Assembly (NCBI GenBank): GCA_905221605.1
Contig: CAJNDS010000419.1
Span: 64,001 to 128,000 of the forward strand
Source of the DNA: Symbiodinium natans
Lineage: Eukaryota; Sar; Dinophyceae; Suessiales; Symbiodiniaceae
DNA: 64,000 nt
Direction: 5' to 3'
A program made the translations under genes and the position numbers. The notes below the pieces were generated by a model that was given only the letters and a program-made list of their open reading frames with translations, did not search any database and was not told where the DNA came from. Shown here one piece after another: positions 11,108 through 22,649 of the stretch. Each line of letters begins with the position of its first letter. Positions within the stretch are counted from its first letter, which is position 1.

Positions 11108-11791
11108 CTCTGCAGTCAGCCGCCCAAAGCACCGAAGCCAGGAAGCCCAAAACTCCCAGACTTGTTAAGACCTTCAAGTCGTTATGGGCGGGGCCACAGG
11201 GACAAGCTATGTGTAAGGAAGCCTGCGAGTGTCGCATCAGGGAGCAAGGTGAGCTACGGTCAGTGCTTACTCAAGCTCACGCTCGACCCCACAGTCCCAC
11301 ACAATCAACAGCCCAAGGAAACGGTCGGGACCGGCAAACGACCCAGCCTCACAGCAGCTGCCTGTTCCGAAACAGCCCTGACCACGGGACAGAGTCGATT
11401 GAATTACAGTTCAGGGTGGGACCTAATTAGGGGGGCCGCGGGTGTAGATTTTGGCTTCGAAGGTTGGGTTCCTGGCGTTGTAGGAATCGCGAGCAGCTCA
11501 CAAGCAACAATAAACTAGTTGTGTGTTAGTAGTGCCATGCCACAGCAATCAGTAATAAATCCAAGGATCGTGAAAAAATCAGTCTAGTCAAGGCGGATCC
11601 GAGGAACGGAACACCCAACCCAAAACCCCAGGGGGTCGCTTTGAAGACAGGGGTCTGCTTAGAGGAACCTTCTCATCTAGCCCCCACAAAAGGGACCTGA
11701 AATCAAAACGAACTCCTCCGCACATCTTCATCGCCCCAAGCCCCTAGTCCCAAGAGTACAACACAAACCCTGACCCGAATCCCGAGCAGAC

Positions 11792-11845
11792 CTTGATGGA
11801 GAACAGGAAGCGGCGGCAGGTTTCTGTGCCCGAGTCGGCGACCTG
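11792..11845 (-). CDS. TSP1-like middle segment
   Basis: Minus frame QVADSGTETCRRFLFSIK ending at donor AAG|GTCTGC. The SGTxxxRR pattern fits the second segment of a TSP1 repeat. It would belong to the repeat just upstream of the one at 11.0 kb. Confidence 0.5.
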
Positions 11846-11849
11846 CTAG

Positions 11850-13250
11850 TCGGGAGACCCTGAACTGGAGCTAGGGACCCTGGGCTTAGGGTTAGGTCTT
11901 AAGGGTTTGGAGGCCACTAAAAGCCCCAAACCGCTAGAACGCCAAACCGCAACGCAGCCCGTAACCTCCTCAGCCAAGAGTCGGCTACCAGTTGCCCTGT
12001 TGCAATCTGCAAGCCCTGAGTCTAGAAACAACAAACTCAACCCTACCCGCGACACCCAAACACACTAAAGCAGTCGAAGTACTCAAGTCGCCTGTATAGA
12101 CCCTGCTGGGCCTAGAAGCTCAGTGGAGTTAGCAAGGCCAGAGTGGAATGCTTGGGACTCTGCGGAAGCCTCAATGTGATGATCGACAGCCGAGGGTGGA
12201 TGATGTGCATGAGGGTTGCCGTGCATGACCTACGCTGAGCCCCAAAACCCTCAACCCGAAATCCTCCATCCTAAACCCTGAAATCCTAAACTCGGAACCC
12301 TAAACTCAACCCCAAATCAAAGCCTGAAGCCTAAGCTGGCCTGGCCTTGAACCGAACCTCCAGCGAGGACGCCTGCGCATGTAGGGGCTTTTGCTGTTGC
12401 GCCCCAGGGCCCTGAGACGCTAGGGTTTAGGGCTTGGGGCCTGTCAGTCGGACTGCGCCACCGAACTTTGCACAAGCACCATCTAGAGCCTTACAGCATA
12501 GCTCCGGATGAAACCTGAACAAGCCAAAGCTAAAGCCTCAACACCCGGAACCCTCTTCTCTTTCAGCAGACCCTCTGCCTCGATGAAGAGAAGTGCCACC
12601 GCCCTGCCAGGGCAACGGTGCAACCAAGGGTTCCCCGGGTTGAGGCTTGAAATTCGCGACCAGTCCACGCAATGTCTAGGAGGCAACTCCAAGCCCTGAA
12701 AAGTGCCCCCGGAAACCTGGTGGAACAAACCCCCCCCCCCCCCCCGGAAGCCTGTGAAAGGTGTTCCGATAGTGGATCCTCTTCAACACAACAAAGCACA
12801 ATCTAAAAGCATCCCAAGTGCCTTCGGGGCTGGGTTTAGAGACTAAGCGTTGGCACATGTCGGAACCCTGAACCCGAAACCTTGGCTGACAATGATGCAA
12901 GACCTCTTCAGCGAGACATTTCGAGAGGCGGTGTTGCTTGTTCGCGGCGCCTGAAGATATCCCAATTTGGTAAACCCTGAACCCTCCACCCTAAGCCCTA
13001 AATAAGGGCCATACTTTGTAATACACGAAGGGGAAACCCTTTATGTTGCAGCCTCAAACAAAGTCCGAGGTGATCCCCAAACCATCGAACCCCAAGTCCA
13101 GGTTTCGAAACCAACGCCGCCAGAAGAGAACGCCCGGATGAGGCCGCCAACCCTAAACCCTGAACCCAATATTAGTAAGTTGTTCTGTAGTTCAGTCTCC
13201 AAGTGGATGCTTCGAGACCGTCCGAGTGAGAAAAAAAGACTAAACCCTAA
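11850..13250. other. noncoding or uncertain
   Basis: A minus frame at about 12095-12233 (HGNPHAHHPPSAVDHHIEAS) and open frames on both strands at 12486-12720 look partly protein-like. No domain and no paired splice sites. A C run of 15 lies at 12730-12744. Confidence 0.3.
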
Positions 13251-13717
13251 ACCCGATTGCCTAAACCTTGTTCAACATGCACACTGGGCCTGCTGTCGTC
13301 ATCGGCATCGGCGCTTGTGGGCGACTGGCACAAGGTTTCGGCGCTTGGGCAGTTCATAAGCTTACTGTTAGTTAGTAGGGAATGGGGGGGATAAGGTACC
13401 ATTATATAAACTACGGGGTGCCTCATTCCCCCATGAACCAGTGGGTCTTTGAAGCTTGGGGCTCCTCTGGGGTCGTTAGCTGAAGGATTTCGGGGACATG
13501 GGGAACTAAAGGTGGCCAAAACTTCAGGGAAACGGGTGCCTGCACACCCTCGCTTGATTCTTGAGAGACTGCATTCATTCGGAGTCTGAGGCTCCAAGGG
13601 GTAACTCAAGATGAGGGTTTCGGGACTATCTGAAGAGCATTCCCTCAGCCAAGCTGGACCTATGGACCTCTCCAACTTCGAGATCCCAAAAAGCCCTGAG
13701 CACCTGCCGAGACACAT
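13247..13717 (-). CDS. weak candidate: 156-codon open frame
   Basis: An uninterrupted minus frame. Parts read like protein (KLERSIGPAWLRECSSDS), but it crosses a poly-G tract and a MITE-like word (GATAAGGTACC) near 13390, which suggests that at least that part is noncoding. Kept only because of its length in an otherwise stop-rich region. Confidence 0.2.
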   Translation of the reverse strand: MCLGRCSGLFGISKLERSIGPAWLRECSSDSPETLILSYPLEPQTPNECSLSRIKRGCAGTRFPEVLATFSSPCPRNPSANDPRGAPSFKDPLVHGGMRHPVVYIMVPYPPHSLLTNSKLMNCPSAETLCQSPTSADADDDSRPSVHVEQGLGNRV

Positions 13718-13947
13718 ACTGGCATGAAGGTTCAGTCTCGGGTTTGGGGTCAGACCTCAGGGCTTCCGATGTATTGACAAAAAAGGTCCATGGGTTGAGG
13801 CTTAAGGTTGAGGTGTTTTGAGAACATGCCGGCATCACATCTGGCAGGTGCATCGAATCAGTTCCTTGCAAGGGCTGCGGCTGGAAGCTGGGAGAAATCT
13901 TTTGGCAACTACTGGATTCAAGCCGTCCAAGGACCCCCCCTCAGATA

Positions 13948-14087
13948 GAGGGGGGAGGGGGAGAGGGGGGAGGGGGGAGGGGGAGGGGGGAGGGGGGAGG
14001 GGGGAGGGGGGAGGGGGGGGGGGGGGGGGGGGGGTGGGGGGGGGGGAGGGGGGGGGGGGGGAGGGGGGGAGGGGGGGAGGGGGGAGG
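13948..14087. repeat. (G)n/(GGGGGA)n tract
   Basis: About 140 bases of almost pure G with regular single A. Strongly purine-asymmetric and capable of G-quadruplex or triplex formation. The Gly-Glu and Pro-rich frames over it are artefacts. Confidence 0.95.
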
Positions 14088-14454
14088 AGACTATGCAATA
14101 TGTTGGATCATGTATGTTGAAGGTCCCACCTCTGCTTTAGACTGTGCTGCCAGCTGCAGTGCACAGCACCCGCAGCGTGAGCACCTAGACTCCCTTTCTG
14201 GGCCACATTTGGACACCCCCGAACCAAAATTCGCGCGCCGCAGCCCTGAACCCCAAGTTGCCATCAGATCAGCTCCGGGGCCTGTTTTATCATCACTGGA
14301 ACCCTTCCGAAAACCCAGGACTAAACCCCTAAACATGACACCCCAGAGATCAAAAACAGAGAAAGAAACGACACAGCTGCTGCCCGGACACCGGCCCCGC
14401 TGGCCGCAAAGGTGCCGCCGCCGTCACCAGCAGCGACCTGAGGATGAGGGCCAT

Positions 14455-14503
14455 GGGTTTAGGGTTTAGGGTTTAGGGTTTAGGGTTTAGGGTTTAGGGT
14501 TTC
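14455..14503 (+). repeat. TTTAGGG array
   Basis: Six to seven perfect units, G-rich on plus. Confidence 0.95.
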
Positions 14504-14893
14504 AAAGGTTTGAACCTGCCTTAAATTTCAGTGGTTCATGCAGCTTGGTGGTGCTGGTACACCCACGATCGCCCTGGAGCAACGTGTGCTTCTCAGTTAT
14601 GCCACGAGCAGCTTTGAACGAAACCCGGAAGCCCCCAACTACACCTGGGGGCGGCGGGCGGGGCTTTCCGGCCTTGAGGGCCTCCAGAAACTTCAAGATC
14701 ATGGGCCCCCAGCCCTGCGACTACTTACACCCACCAAAACCTTATATAAACCCTTGACATCCTAAACCCCAAGCCCTACCAGACCATAAGAAGGGTTCCC
14801 CTTTTTCGATTTAAAAGGGGCTTCTAAGGGAACCTAAGCCCTGAATCAAAGGAACAAGGGCCTACCCTGGGTCCTGGCCTTCATCCTAAACGC

Positions 14894-14964
14894 AAGTCGA
14901 GGCCACCAGCCGTACGATCCAAGAGCCGCGCAGCGAGCGTCGTGTCACGACTCACGAAGTAGTC
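14894..14964 (-). CDS. exon of unrecognised protein (gene at 14.9-18.4 kb)
   Basis: Acceptor TGTCGCAG|G and minus frame DYFVSRDTTLAARLLDRT followed by AGGLDL. A GC donor (TT|GCGTTT) fits the 3' end. High third-position GC. Function unknown. Confidence 0.5.
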
Positions 14965-15349
14965 CTGCGACATAGTATGACGTGGTCAGGGGTCGCGGGC
15001 GGGGGACTGATACACTAGGGTCTATGAGGGCGTAGGGGTTGTAAGGGCTTAGGGTTTATGAGTTATAGGGGGTTTAGGGTTTAGGATTTATAGGGTGTAG
15101 GCGTTAAAATATATACACCTGAAAAGAGAGCCGAACTGGAACCACGAACAGCAACCGGGGCCTGCGGAACAGCTGGAACCGCGATGTTGCTTGAGAAACT
15201 GCGAACCGAAAGGTCAGAAAAGCAAACAGAAAAAAGTTCCTATACAAATATGACAAGCAAGTGAGGCCTCCTGAACCCTAAACTCTCAACCCTCAACCCT
15301 AAACTCCTAAACCCTAAGCCCTATACCCTCAACCCGAAGCACTAAGCCC

Positions 15350-15452
15350 TATTCTGAGCAATAGTGCGTTCCTTGTAGCCCGTGGTGAAGACCGACATGC
15401 CCGACTCACCAGCCAGGCCCTGCGTGAGGCCTGGGCAGGTCCAGCCGACCCT
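15350..15452 (-). CDS. exon of unrecognised protein
   Basis: Minus frame VGWTCPGLTQGLAGESGM then SVFTTGYKERTIAQN with about three quarters of third positions G or C; the overlapping plus frame has much lower GC there. Same strand as the neighbouring exons at 14.9 and 16.7 kb. Confidence 0.5.
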
Positions 15453-15689
15453 TGAGAGATCTTTGTTGGGATTTTGGAGCCCTTTTTGGGTTTAGGGTTT
15501 AGGGTTTAGGGTTCAGGGCTGAACGGGACTTGTGCGTGGTGCGGTGTGCGGTTTAGGGTTTCAGGTTGGAGTCTGGGGTTTAGGGTTTAGGGTTCAAGGT
15601 TCAGGGTTTATGTCTTTACGTTCTTATAGTTCATGATATAATGAGCTTATCTTGTGACATACTGATTCTCGAAGATCGATGGTAATGCT

Positions 15690-15816
15690 AATGTTACGTG
15701 TTGTTGCTGATGTGGTTGCCGTTGATGCTATTGTCTTCGTTGCTATTGCTATTTCTCCGTTTGTTACTATTACGGTTCTTCTGCTTATTATTGCTGTTGT
15801 TGGTGCTGTTCTCTAA
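15690..15816 (+). other. degenerate trinucleotide tract giving a hydrophobic frame
   Basis: GTT/GCT/ATT-rich DNA translates to a 45-residue hydrophobic peptide (MLMLRVVADVVAVDAI...). The repetitive codons and the (CAT)n tract that follows make simple-sequence origin much more likely than a membrane protein. Confidence 0.6.
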
Positions 15817-15863
15817 ATCCTAGCCACCATCGTCATCAACACCAAATCAGCACCGTCACCACC

Positions 15864-15865
15864 AC

Positions 15866-15899
<34 letters not shown>
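15864..15899. repeat. (ATC)n microsatellite
   Basis: About a dozen CAT/ATC triplets. Confidence 0.95.
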
Positions 15900-16540
15900 G
15901 TTTGTAATCATGATTCTTGTATTGATTTGTCTGTTGATTTTGCTGAGCTTGGGGTTTGTGATGCTCCTAGTCGTGGAGCGGAGATCCCAGGATTGTTGTT
16001 TGTTGCTCCTTCGTTTTGGCGGGGAAGGGGGGCGGGGGGGGGAGGGTAGACCCCCTGCCCCTGAGGCCCCCGTCCGTAGATCTTCAGCATCAACTTGGGC
16101 GCGTGGACCTGGGCTCAGCAGTTACGCTTTCAGGATTTGGGGATTAAGGCGTTTGGAATGGGTCTGGGTATCACGGGTGTTAGTTAGCAGGCTTGAGGGT
16201 GGATGCCAAGGGTGATGCTCGAAGTTTTGAGAGTGCTTGCAGCTGCAAGCAATCGAACTCCAAACCGTGACCGGAACCCTCGATCCTCCACCCAACATCT
16301 TGCTGCGCGGAGAACCCCCGACTGACTAACGACCCCCAACATCGTTAGACGAGTCCTGGCTCGTTCCACCTGAGCCGGCATCCAAAGTGGAGCCCCAAGA
16401 CCACGAACGAAACCTCGAAGACTCTGCAAGTTCTAAACCCTAAGCGCCGGAACGTTGTCTATAGGGTACCAAAATAGACTCGGCCTTCATGATCTGTATA
16501 TGCAACGAAAAGACAAGCCCAAAAGCCCTACATGGGGGGC

Positions 16541-16645
16541 TTACGACATTCGGGGTACCTTATTGGGGTCCTTCTTACAAGGGGATCTTACTATTCAGGG
16601 GTCTTTACGTCTACATTAGGTGCCTTATTACCATAAACCCCCCCC
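16541..16645. repeat. MITE-like family copy, inverted (see 42920, 47755)
   Basis: Read on the minus strand, this contains GGACCCCAATAAGGTACCCC and AATGTCGTAAG, matching GGACCCCGATAAGGTACCCC and AGTGTCGTAG at 47755-47835. A related but more diverged copy is at 16795-16905. Confidence 0.6.
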
Positions 16646-16671
16646 ACATCCGAAACCTTACCAGCCCCGAA

Positions 16672-16779
16672 AGACGTTTTGCAGTAGGGGCCAAGGACCC
16701 GAACCGGCTGGCCAGTCACGGGATCGAGCAAAGTGAACTTGAAGTCAACGGAGGATCCCTCGGCCGCAGCTTCATTAAC
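16672..16779 (-). CDS. exon, beta-rich domain segment
   Basis: The minus frame reads SVNEAAAEGSSVDFKFTL and LDPVTGQPVRVLGPYC with very high third-position GC. The form (FxFTLxDPxTGxPV) resembles an immunoglobulin-like or beta-sandwich ectodomain strand pair, but I cannot name a family. It follows the exon at 16955-17088. Confidence 0.6.
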
Positions 16780-16954
16780 ACTTGCAATATTATGGGGGGG
16801 GGGGGAGGGTTACCGACAGTAGGGGGTTCCCTTCTTCTGGGGGTCCCTTCAGGGGAGTCTATACTATTTGGGGTATGAAAGGGGTACCCCTATTTTGGGA
16901 AATCCCCATATTGAGCTTGTTCGACAAACAGCTGCTTCTTCTGTCCAGCAACCG

Positions 16955-17088
16955 CACACTGCTAGGGTAGGATATTTCGGATCTTCAAAAGCAGCTCTAG
17001 GCCACCAGGCCCCTGCAACCTTGATCTCGCCGAATCCCTCATAGGCGCGCGTGTCCGTGATGCAGGGCTGGCCGAAGCGGATATAGCG
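16955..17088 (-). CDS. exon of the same unrecognised protein
   Basis: Minus frame YIRFGQPCITDTRAYEGF then GEIKVAGAWWPRAAFEDP. Strong codon bias. Its 5' edge abuts a degenerate telomere-like array (CCTAAGCCCTAAACCGC in the minus sense), and no ordinary acceptor lies between the array and the frame. Either the array supplies the acceptor or the exon was truncated by the array. Confidence 0.6.
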
Positions 17089-17439
17089 GTTTAGGGCTTA
17101 GGGTTTAGGGTTTAGGGTCAAACATTCCCAACCCGAGTACGGTTAATGGGAGAAACAAAAGATGTGTCCCAAGATGGTACTGGGCAAGGTCAGAAACTTC
17201 GGAGTTAGGGTTTGGGGTCTTCAGGGTTTTAGAGTTTTAGGGTGCTAAGGGTTTTGAAGATACTCTCTCAGGGTCTTACGGCTTGAGTGTTTTCGGGTTT
17301 CTTGGGGCTCCTTTGCAGGGTTGTGTGGGGGGGATGGGGGGGGGCGGGGGGCGGCGGGGCTCACTTCTTCACAGGGTTTCGGGTTTAGGCGTCTAGGCTT
17401 TGGGGTGCTCAGCCTTTGTCAGGAGATGCGGGCTGCGGG

Positions 17440-17519
17440 ACTCATTGGCTTCATATTTTGGGAGGCCCTGGCCCTCAAGGCATGGGCAAGCTGCAGCAAC
17501 TTCTGCAACATCATGCCAT
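17440..17519 (-). CDS. exon, helical segment
   Basis: Acceptor TTTCAG|G and minus frame VYGMMLQKLLQLAHALRA RASQ (shown broken only by length). Strand and spacing match the exons at 17.05 and 17.65 kb. Function unknown. Confidence 0.5.
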
Positions 17520-17603
17520 ACACCTGAAACTCGACATTCGCTTCGAACCCTGAATCAACTTCCCTAAGCCCTAAACCCTAAACCCTTTTTATGGGCCGTT
17601 GGG

Positions 17604-17701
17604 TGTAAAAGCCCCTGCGAGTTGGATGCCTTTACACGGCTTTCCGTTCCCAAAATGGCCGCCCGCTGCAGCACATTCAACACAGTGCTCTTTGTTCAAG
17701 A
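17604..17701 (-). CDS. candidate Cys-containing exon
   Basis: Minus frame NKEHCVECAAAGGHFGNG then KPCKGIQLAGAF. The C-x2-C ... G-x-G ... C spacing is reminiscent of extracellular Cys-rich modules. No splice junction confirmed. Confidence 0.4.
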
Positions 17702-17964
17702 ACAAAGAATCCCAAGACTTTCCTACAATGACAAAACAAATTCGTAACCCAAAAAAATAATATCATTATTAAAAATAATAAGAAGGGCTTTAACCCCCGA
17801 CCTGAACCATAAACCCCAGGAGCCCAAATCCCACCCTAAACCCTAAACTGTACCCTCAACCCTCAACCCAAGGCACTTGAAGCCTACACAGGGCCTGGTA
17901 GGGCGACGCGGGGGTTACCTCCAGGTCGATCCACCTCGGCTCGTCGCGTTTAGGGTTTAGGGTT

Positions 17965-18070
17965 TAGCGCGTGGGAACCTTGGGCCATGAAGCCTGAAAG
18001 ATTGTATACCCCTGTAGCCAAGTCTTTACTGGTAGCAAAGCCGACGTCTCCAACAGCCAGGGAACAAAGA
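17965..18070 (-). CDS. candidate exon
   Basis: After TTTAG|G the minus frame reads LCSLAVGDVGFATSKDLATG and YNLSGFMAQGS. A short exon-like stretch at 17917-17948 (RDEPRWIDLE before GTAACC) and another at 18365-18405 (KVPSSDIPYYEP before GTATGG) lie on the same strand and probably belong with it. Confidence 0.4.
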
Positions 18071-19259
18071 AGGTTACACCTAAACAATGCCGCCAACATG
18101 AAGGACCCTAAACCTTAAACCCTAAACCCTAAACCCTCAACCCTAAACCCTAAACCAAAGTTTACGGACCAACGCCTGGCCCAAATTGACAAGTATGTGG
18201 AACATCAGCCCTTTTACCCCTTTGGGGTCCTGGGAGGGAGACCCCCCCCCCCAACCCCAGAATTAAGATAGGGGACAGTCGAGTTTCCATCATAAATCAT
18301 GGTAGAGGCTCATTGAACCTAAGCCGAAGCAAGAGTTCAGGACCTTGATGCCGAAAGCCATACCGGCTCGTAGTAGGGAATGTCGGAGCTAGGCACCTTA
18401 TGTTGCGTTTTTTGTTTTCCTTTTTTTGTGGCCCGTTAAGAGACAGTAGCAAAGTCATGATACAAGCCCGGAAAAAAGAACTTGGTTGCCCAGAAACCTA
18501 GGAATCAACAGGGCCACCCTCTGTGACTCAAGCAGGTGTCGAAGGCATCCTAACCTTTTAAAAGCAGGAGAGCAACGTAGAATCCTCAAACCGAATGCAC
18601 GCTTTGCTGTGCCCCCCCACTTCCCTGGGCAGTGGTCCGACGGGAAGGGACAGGCCGCCGTCGGCAACTGGAAGTGCAAAAACAGTGCTGCAACTTCAAA
18701 GTTTGGGTTCAGGATGTTTGGGGCGTCGAGTCTTACCTAACCCCTAGACCTTCGTCAATCGAGATGAGGAGTTCGGAGTCGACCTTTCAGGCCAGGCTCA
18801 ATTATGACCTAAGGGGTTGAGGGGTGAAAAGGAAACCTGGCCTGTAAAAGCATGGGTCAATCTCCTTCCCAATTGCTCCACAGCTACTACTTGTGAGTCC
18901 CTAGCTACCTTGAAGTGGAAGAATATACCCTACCTACGCTACCGCACTCCCTCGAATCACTAGAGGCCGTCTGACCCACGAACCCTTTTTGGGGGTCCAA
19001 GGCTTCAGCTCATGCTCAGCTCTAGCAAGGGGGTTGAAGGGTTCAGACTTGAGGTCGATTAAGGGTCTAAGGGTTTTAGGGATGTAGGCGTGGGGCCAGA
19101 CTTGTGTCTAACGGTCGAGGTTTGAGGGATCGAGGGATCGAGGGTTTAGAGGGCAGTTCTAGAGGAGGGCCACCTGAGATAGGATCCGACTTCAGGAAGC
19201 AACCTGAACCTGACCTAACCCCAAAAGCACCCCGGGGCGAAACACGACGTATGCCCAGA

Positions 19260-19398
19260 TCATTGTAGAGCAGGACCACGAAACGTTTTCGATGTGCCAG
19301 CTATATCTGCCGTAATATTTCGTGGCAGCATGTCTTTCCAAAAATCACCAGTTAAATTACGAGAGCAGGCCCAAGCGTGGAAAACGGACCGGTAAAAC
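19260..19398 (-). CDS. terminal exon with stop codon
   Basis: Acceptor CAAGCAG|G, then FYRSVFHAWACSRNLTGD and FWKDMLPRNITADIAG, ending FRGPALQ and TGA at 19260-19262. It can follow the exon at 19495-19945 in phase if that exon uses a GA donor (TC|GAAGGG). This would be the C-terminus of a gene lying upstream, possibly the 22-34 kb TSP1 gene; that link is inference. Confidence 0.55.
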
Positions 19399-19494
19399 CT
19401 GCTTGATGAAGCAGTTGCCTGCAAATTTTGCCAAAACCCTGAACACCCCAAGAGCAAAGCCAGATCCCAAGGCGCCCTAAAACCCCAAACCCAC

Positions 19495-19945
19495 GTGGAC
19501 CCTTCGAGACCCTCGGCCCAGACTCTGCGCGCGCCTGCGCCACGCTGCGGAAGCGCATGGTCTGCGACATGCCTGGTGCGAGAACCCGCCTACCCTCATT
19601 CACCCAAGGAAGAAGCACATGCAGTTTGAACTGCACCTTGCCGGGCGGGAATTCTGTCGTACTGGGGACATGGAGAGCCACAACCTTCCGGTGAGAAGGA
19701 TATTTGGGGGGCACGTATAAGGGTGCCATGATTTGGAGAACTGCCCCCTTCTTCGCGTGTTGAAACACAGTTTTCTGGAACACGAGACTGCATATCAGCG
19801 CGGGGTCTGAAAGACCCAAGGGCAGTTCCTTCCGCGCATTCAGGGGCAGCTGCAAACCTTCAAAGACATTCAGGTCCAATCCGAGGTCTACAGGCTCAAG
19901 GGCTGCGTCGTGAGATGCCCTTGCCCAAAAAGTCTCCCATGCAAC
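19495..19945 (-). CDS. long exon, about 150 residues, unrecognised
   Basis: Preceded by a pyrimidine-rich acceptor (CTGTCTGCCCCAG|G). Minus frame starts VAWETFWARASHDAALEPVD, contains VFEGLQLPLNARKELPLG and KVVALHVPSTTEFPPGK, and stays open to about 19495. It is one of the longest open exons in the window and the amino-acid composition is ordinary. I do not recognise a domain. The apparent ATG at 20104 lies in intron-like sequence upstream. Confidence 0.6.
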
Positions 19946-20126
19946 CTGGGGCAGACAGAGGTACGATTTCTGCAAGGGAACCCAAGCTGGGGGAAGGGTA
20001 CCACTGGGGGGGGGGGGTTCCAAACTCAAAACCCTAAGCCGCCCTGTGCAACCTAAACCCTGCCAAAATCTACCCGGGCTCAAGGCCTGAGCCGTCCGTG
20101 GCACCTCACAAATTAAATGGTTTTGG

Positions 20127-20223
20127 GGGTTTAGGGTTTAGGGTTTAGGGTTTAGGGTTTAGGGTTTAGGGTTTAGGGTTTAGGGTTTAGGGTTTAGGGT
20201 TTAGGGTTTAGGGTTTAGGGTTT
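20127..20223 (+). repeat. perfect TTTAGGG array
   Basis: Nearly 14 perfect units, G-rich on plus. C-rich degenerate copies (CCCTAAACCC) follow at 20328-20425, making an inverted pair about 100 bases apart. Confidence 0.95.
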
Positions 20224-20429
20224 TGGGGCTTGTGGATGCTCTTTTCGCGTTCAGGTGCTTGAAGGAGAAGGGCCCGGGCTTTTGAGTCGGGACTCGAGCC
20301 GCGCGCTGGTTCAACAAATCTCCGCCTAAACCCTAAACCCGAAACCCGAAACCCTAAATTTCTAAACCCTATACCCTCAACCCTAAACCCTAAACCCGAA
20401 ACCCTGAACTCGAAACCCTAAACCCCGAA

Positions 20430-22435
20430 GCCACATCTCCCTGGGGTGCTGGCCCCTTCGGCTCGTGAGGTCGAGGTAGCAGGTCGGATCCGTCGTGTCC
20501 AGAAGACCCCCCTGGCATCGGAAAGCAAACAAACTCTAAACCCATAAGCAAGCAACACTCTAAAAGAGTGAGAGGTATAGGCCATAGGGGATAAGTGAGG
20601 AACATATGTCCTACTTCTGACCTTGCTTCGGCTGAGGTGGATTGGCCACTTGACATCGATGTTCGCAAGAACTTCTCCTTCGCCCTGCAGGCTTCTCGAG
20701 CTCTGCAAGCTCTGTGCCTAAACTGCGAGTGTTCGGAATCTTCGGCAGTTTGGCCTCATATGAATTTTCACATCCCAAGGAAGCCCACCACCAAAAAAAA
20801 CAAACGCACGCAGAAGGCCTTCGCAGCCCACACTGAAAGAGCCAGGGAGTCCTAACCCAGAACCGTAAGCTCTGAACCCAAAGCTCGTGAACGCTAAGCT
20901 GGCCCTGAAAACCCCACACCCCCCCCCGCCCCCCGCCCGGCAACCCCAAACACCAATAGCCCTGAAGCCAAGACTTCCCGAGGCCCTACAGACATCCCTC
21001 AACCCAGAACCCTGGGTTTAGGGTTTCGGGATTAGAGGAATTAGGGTTGTGGGATTAGGGCTGAGGGGTTTAGGGTCTCAAGGCTGGCGCGCACCCCGTT
21101 GTGGCAGGGGGCGGTCTGCTTCAGCGGTCCCGAGCCTGGCCGGGAAGGAGCCCGCAAAAAAATTCCGGAACCCCGGCTCCTTCTAGGGAAAGGCGACTCA
21201 TACTCCCCATGATTCTTCCTCTCAAAGAACTTTTGTATAAGGACCCCATAAGATGGCACTGTTAGGCGCTAGCCCAAAGAGGGATTGAGGCTTTGGGATG
21301 CTCCTATACTCCCCTTACAACCTTAATCAAAGTATTTTTTATAAATATCCTCTTGGGTTTTATATGAACAAAAAAACATTAAACAAAAAAAAAAAAACTT
21401 CCCAAGGGGGATATAGGCTTTGGGGTTTGGGGTCTGAGGTTGAGGGCCTCGGTATAGGCAGTGAGGGATTGGGAGCTTGGTTGGTTTTTGGGTCTCCGGA
21501 GATCTGCGTCTCATGTGGAGCTTGGCATTCCAAGCTTCGGAGAATATTTCCCTCAACCCGAAGTCCCAAACCAGGATGGCTTGCAAGTATGGGCATGGTT
21601 GGGGTGGCACGGGTATACGGTTTCTGGGGCTTCTGGGGCTCAGAGGGCTCGCAGGGCTTCTAGGGTTGATTCTGATAATGGAGGATTTGTTCTCCTGTAG
21701 ACTGGGATCAGAAGGTATGGACTTTTCTTTCCATGAGGTTTTGCAGGGGGTCGGGTCTTTGCAAGAGAATCGCCATTGTCCCAGCCCTGAGAGGCACTAA
21801 GCCCCTAAGCTGATAATAAGGATTTTCAACCACTGGAGTCCGAGTCACAGTAGAGCCCAGCCCCCTTGCCAGGAACCTGGGAGGCTGCGTCGAAGGCAGG
21901 GGGAAGGGGGGGGAGGAGGGGGGCAGGGGGAGGCTCTTTGCACGGAACCCTGAACCCTAAACTCTAAACCCTGCGTTTGTGGGCCTTGATTTGAGGCTCA
22001 GCAATCCAAAAACAAACTTGCCGAGTGGTTTCTTGGGGAGGTTTTGGAGCTTTTGGAGCTCTATGGTCCTTAGTTCCAGGAGTCCCGGCTCAGGGCGTTT
22101 TTTGTTTCGACGCGCTTTCCGGGGGACCTTTGGAAAGAAGCCCTCCAGGCTCATTGCGGCTTGTTTGGGCGGGACGGTACTGCACAGGCTTCAGCGCATG
22201 GTTCAGGGCGAAGGAATTTCATGGGAGCCGATGTCAAGAAGAGCTCCCTATGCTACTGTCATGACTCTGCACGAATCCGTGAGCAGAGTCAAGATTACAC
22301 TTATCTTGGGATTCGGATGTTTTCTGAGGACCAAATCCAATCCTTAGGACTTTTCTGTCAACGGGCGGTCTAAACCCATAAGTTGCTCTGAACAAGACGC
22401 AGTAGCTGCGCAAAACCCGAGAGAACCCCCACCTT
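20430..22435. other. intron-like, weak exon candidates
   Basis: A minus frame at 20440-20520 has WTRRIRPATSTS, which could be a TSP1 middle segment, but without supporting joins. Plus and minus frames overlap at 20595-20850 and 22000-22300 and cannot be separated by eye. Simple TTTAGGG-like words throughout. Confidence 0.35.
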
Positions 22436-22439
22436 TTAC

Positions 22440-22499
22440 TGTTCTGCGGCTTCACTTCTAAGCCCAGTGCCGCAATCGTCCTCTCGCGCTCGCGGACTC
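22440..22499 (-). CDS. TSP1 repeat, middle part
   Basis: Acceptor GCGAG|GA then VRERERTIAALGLEVKPQ, ending at donor AACA|GTAAAAGG. It joins in phase with 22650-22702 (donor GAGG|GTTTAG), producing CEGEGVRERERTIAALG, a good TSP1 core. The open frame continues upstream of the acceptor, which would be an alternative start. Confidence 0.7.
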
Positions 22500-22649
22500 C
22501 TCGCAAGTCTCCAGTTTTCCAGTGGAAGATCAAAACCTTAACTTCCCAAGACAAAGAGTACCTGAGAGAAACATCCCTCAAGCCTAAACGCCCTGTAGCC
22601 CTATAGCCCTAAACCCTAAACCCTAAACCCTAAATCCTAAACCCTAAAC

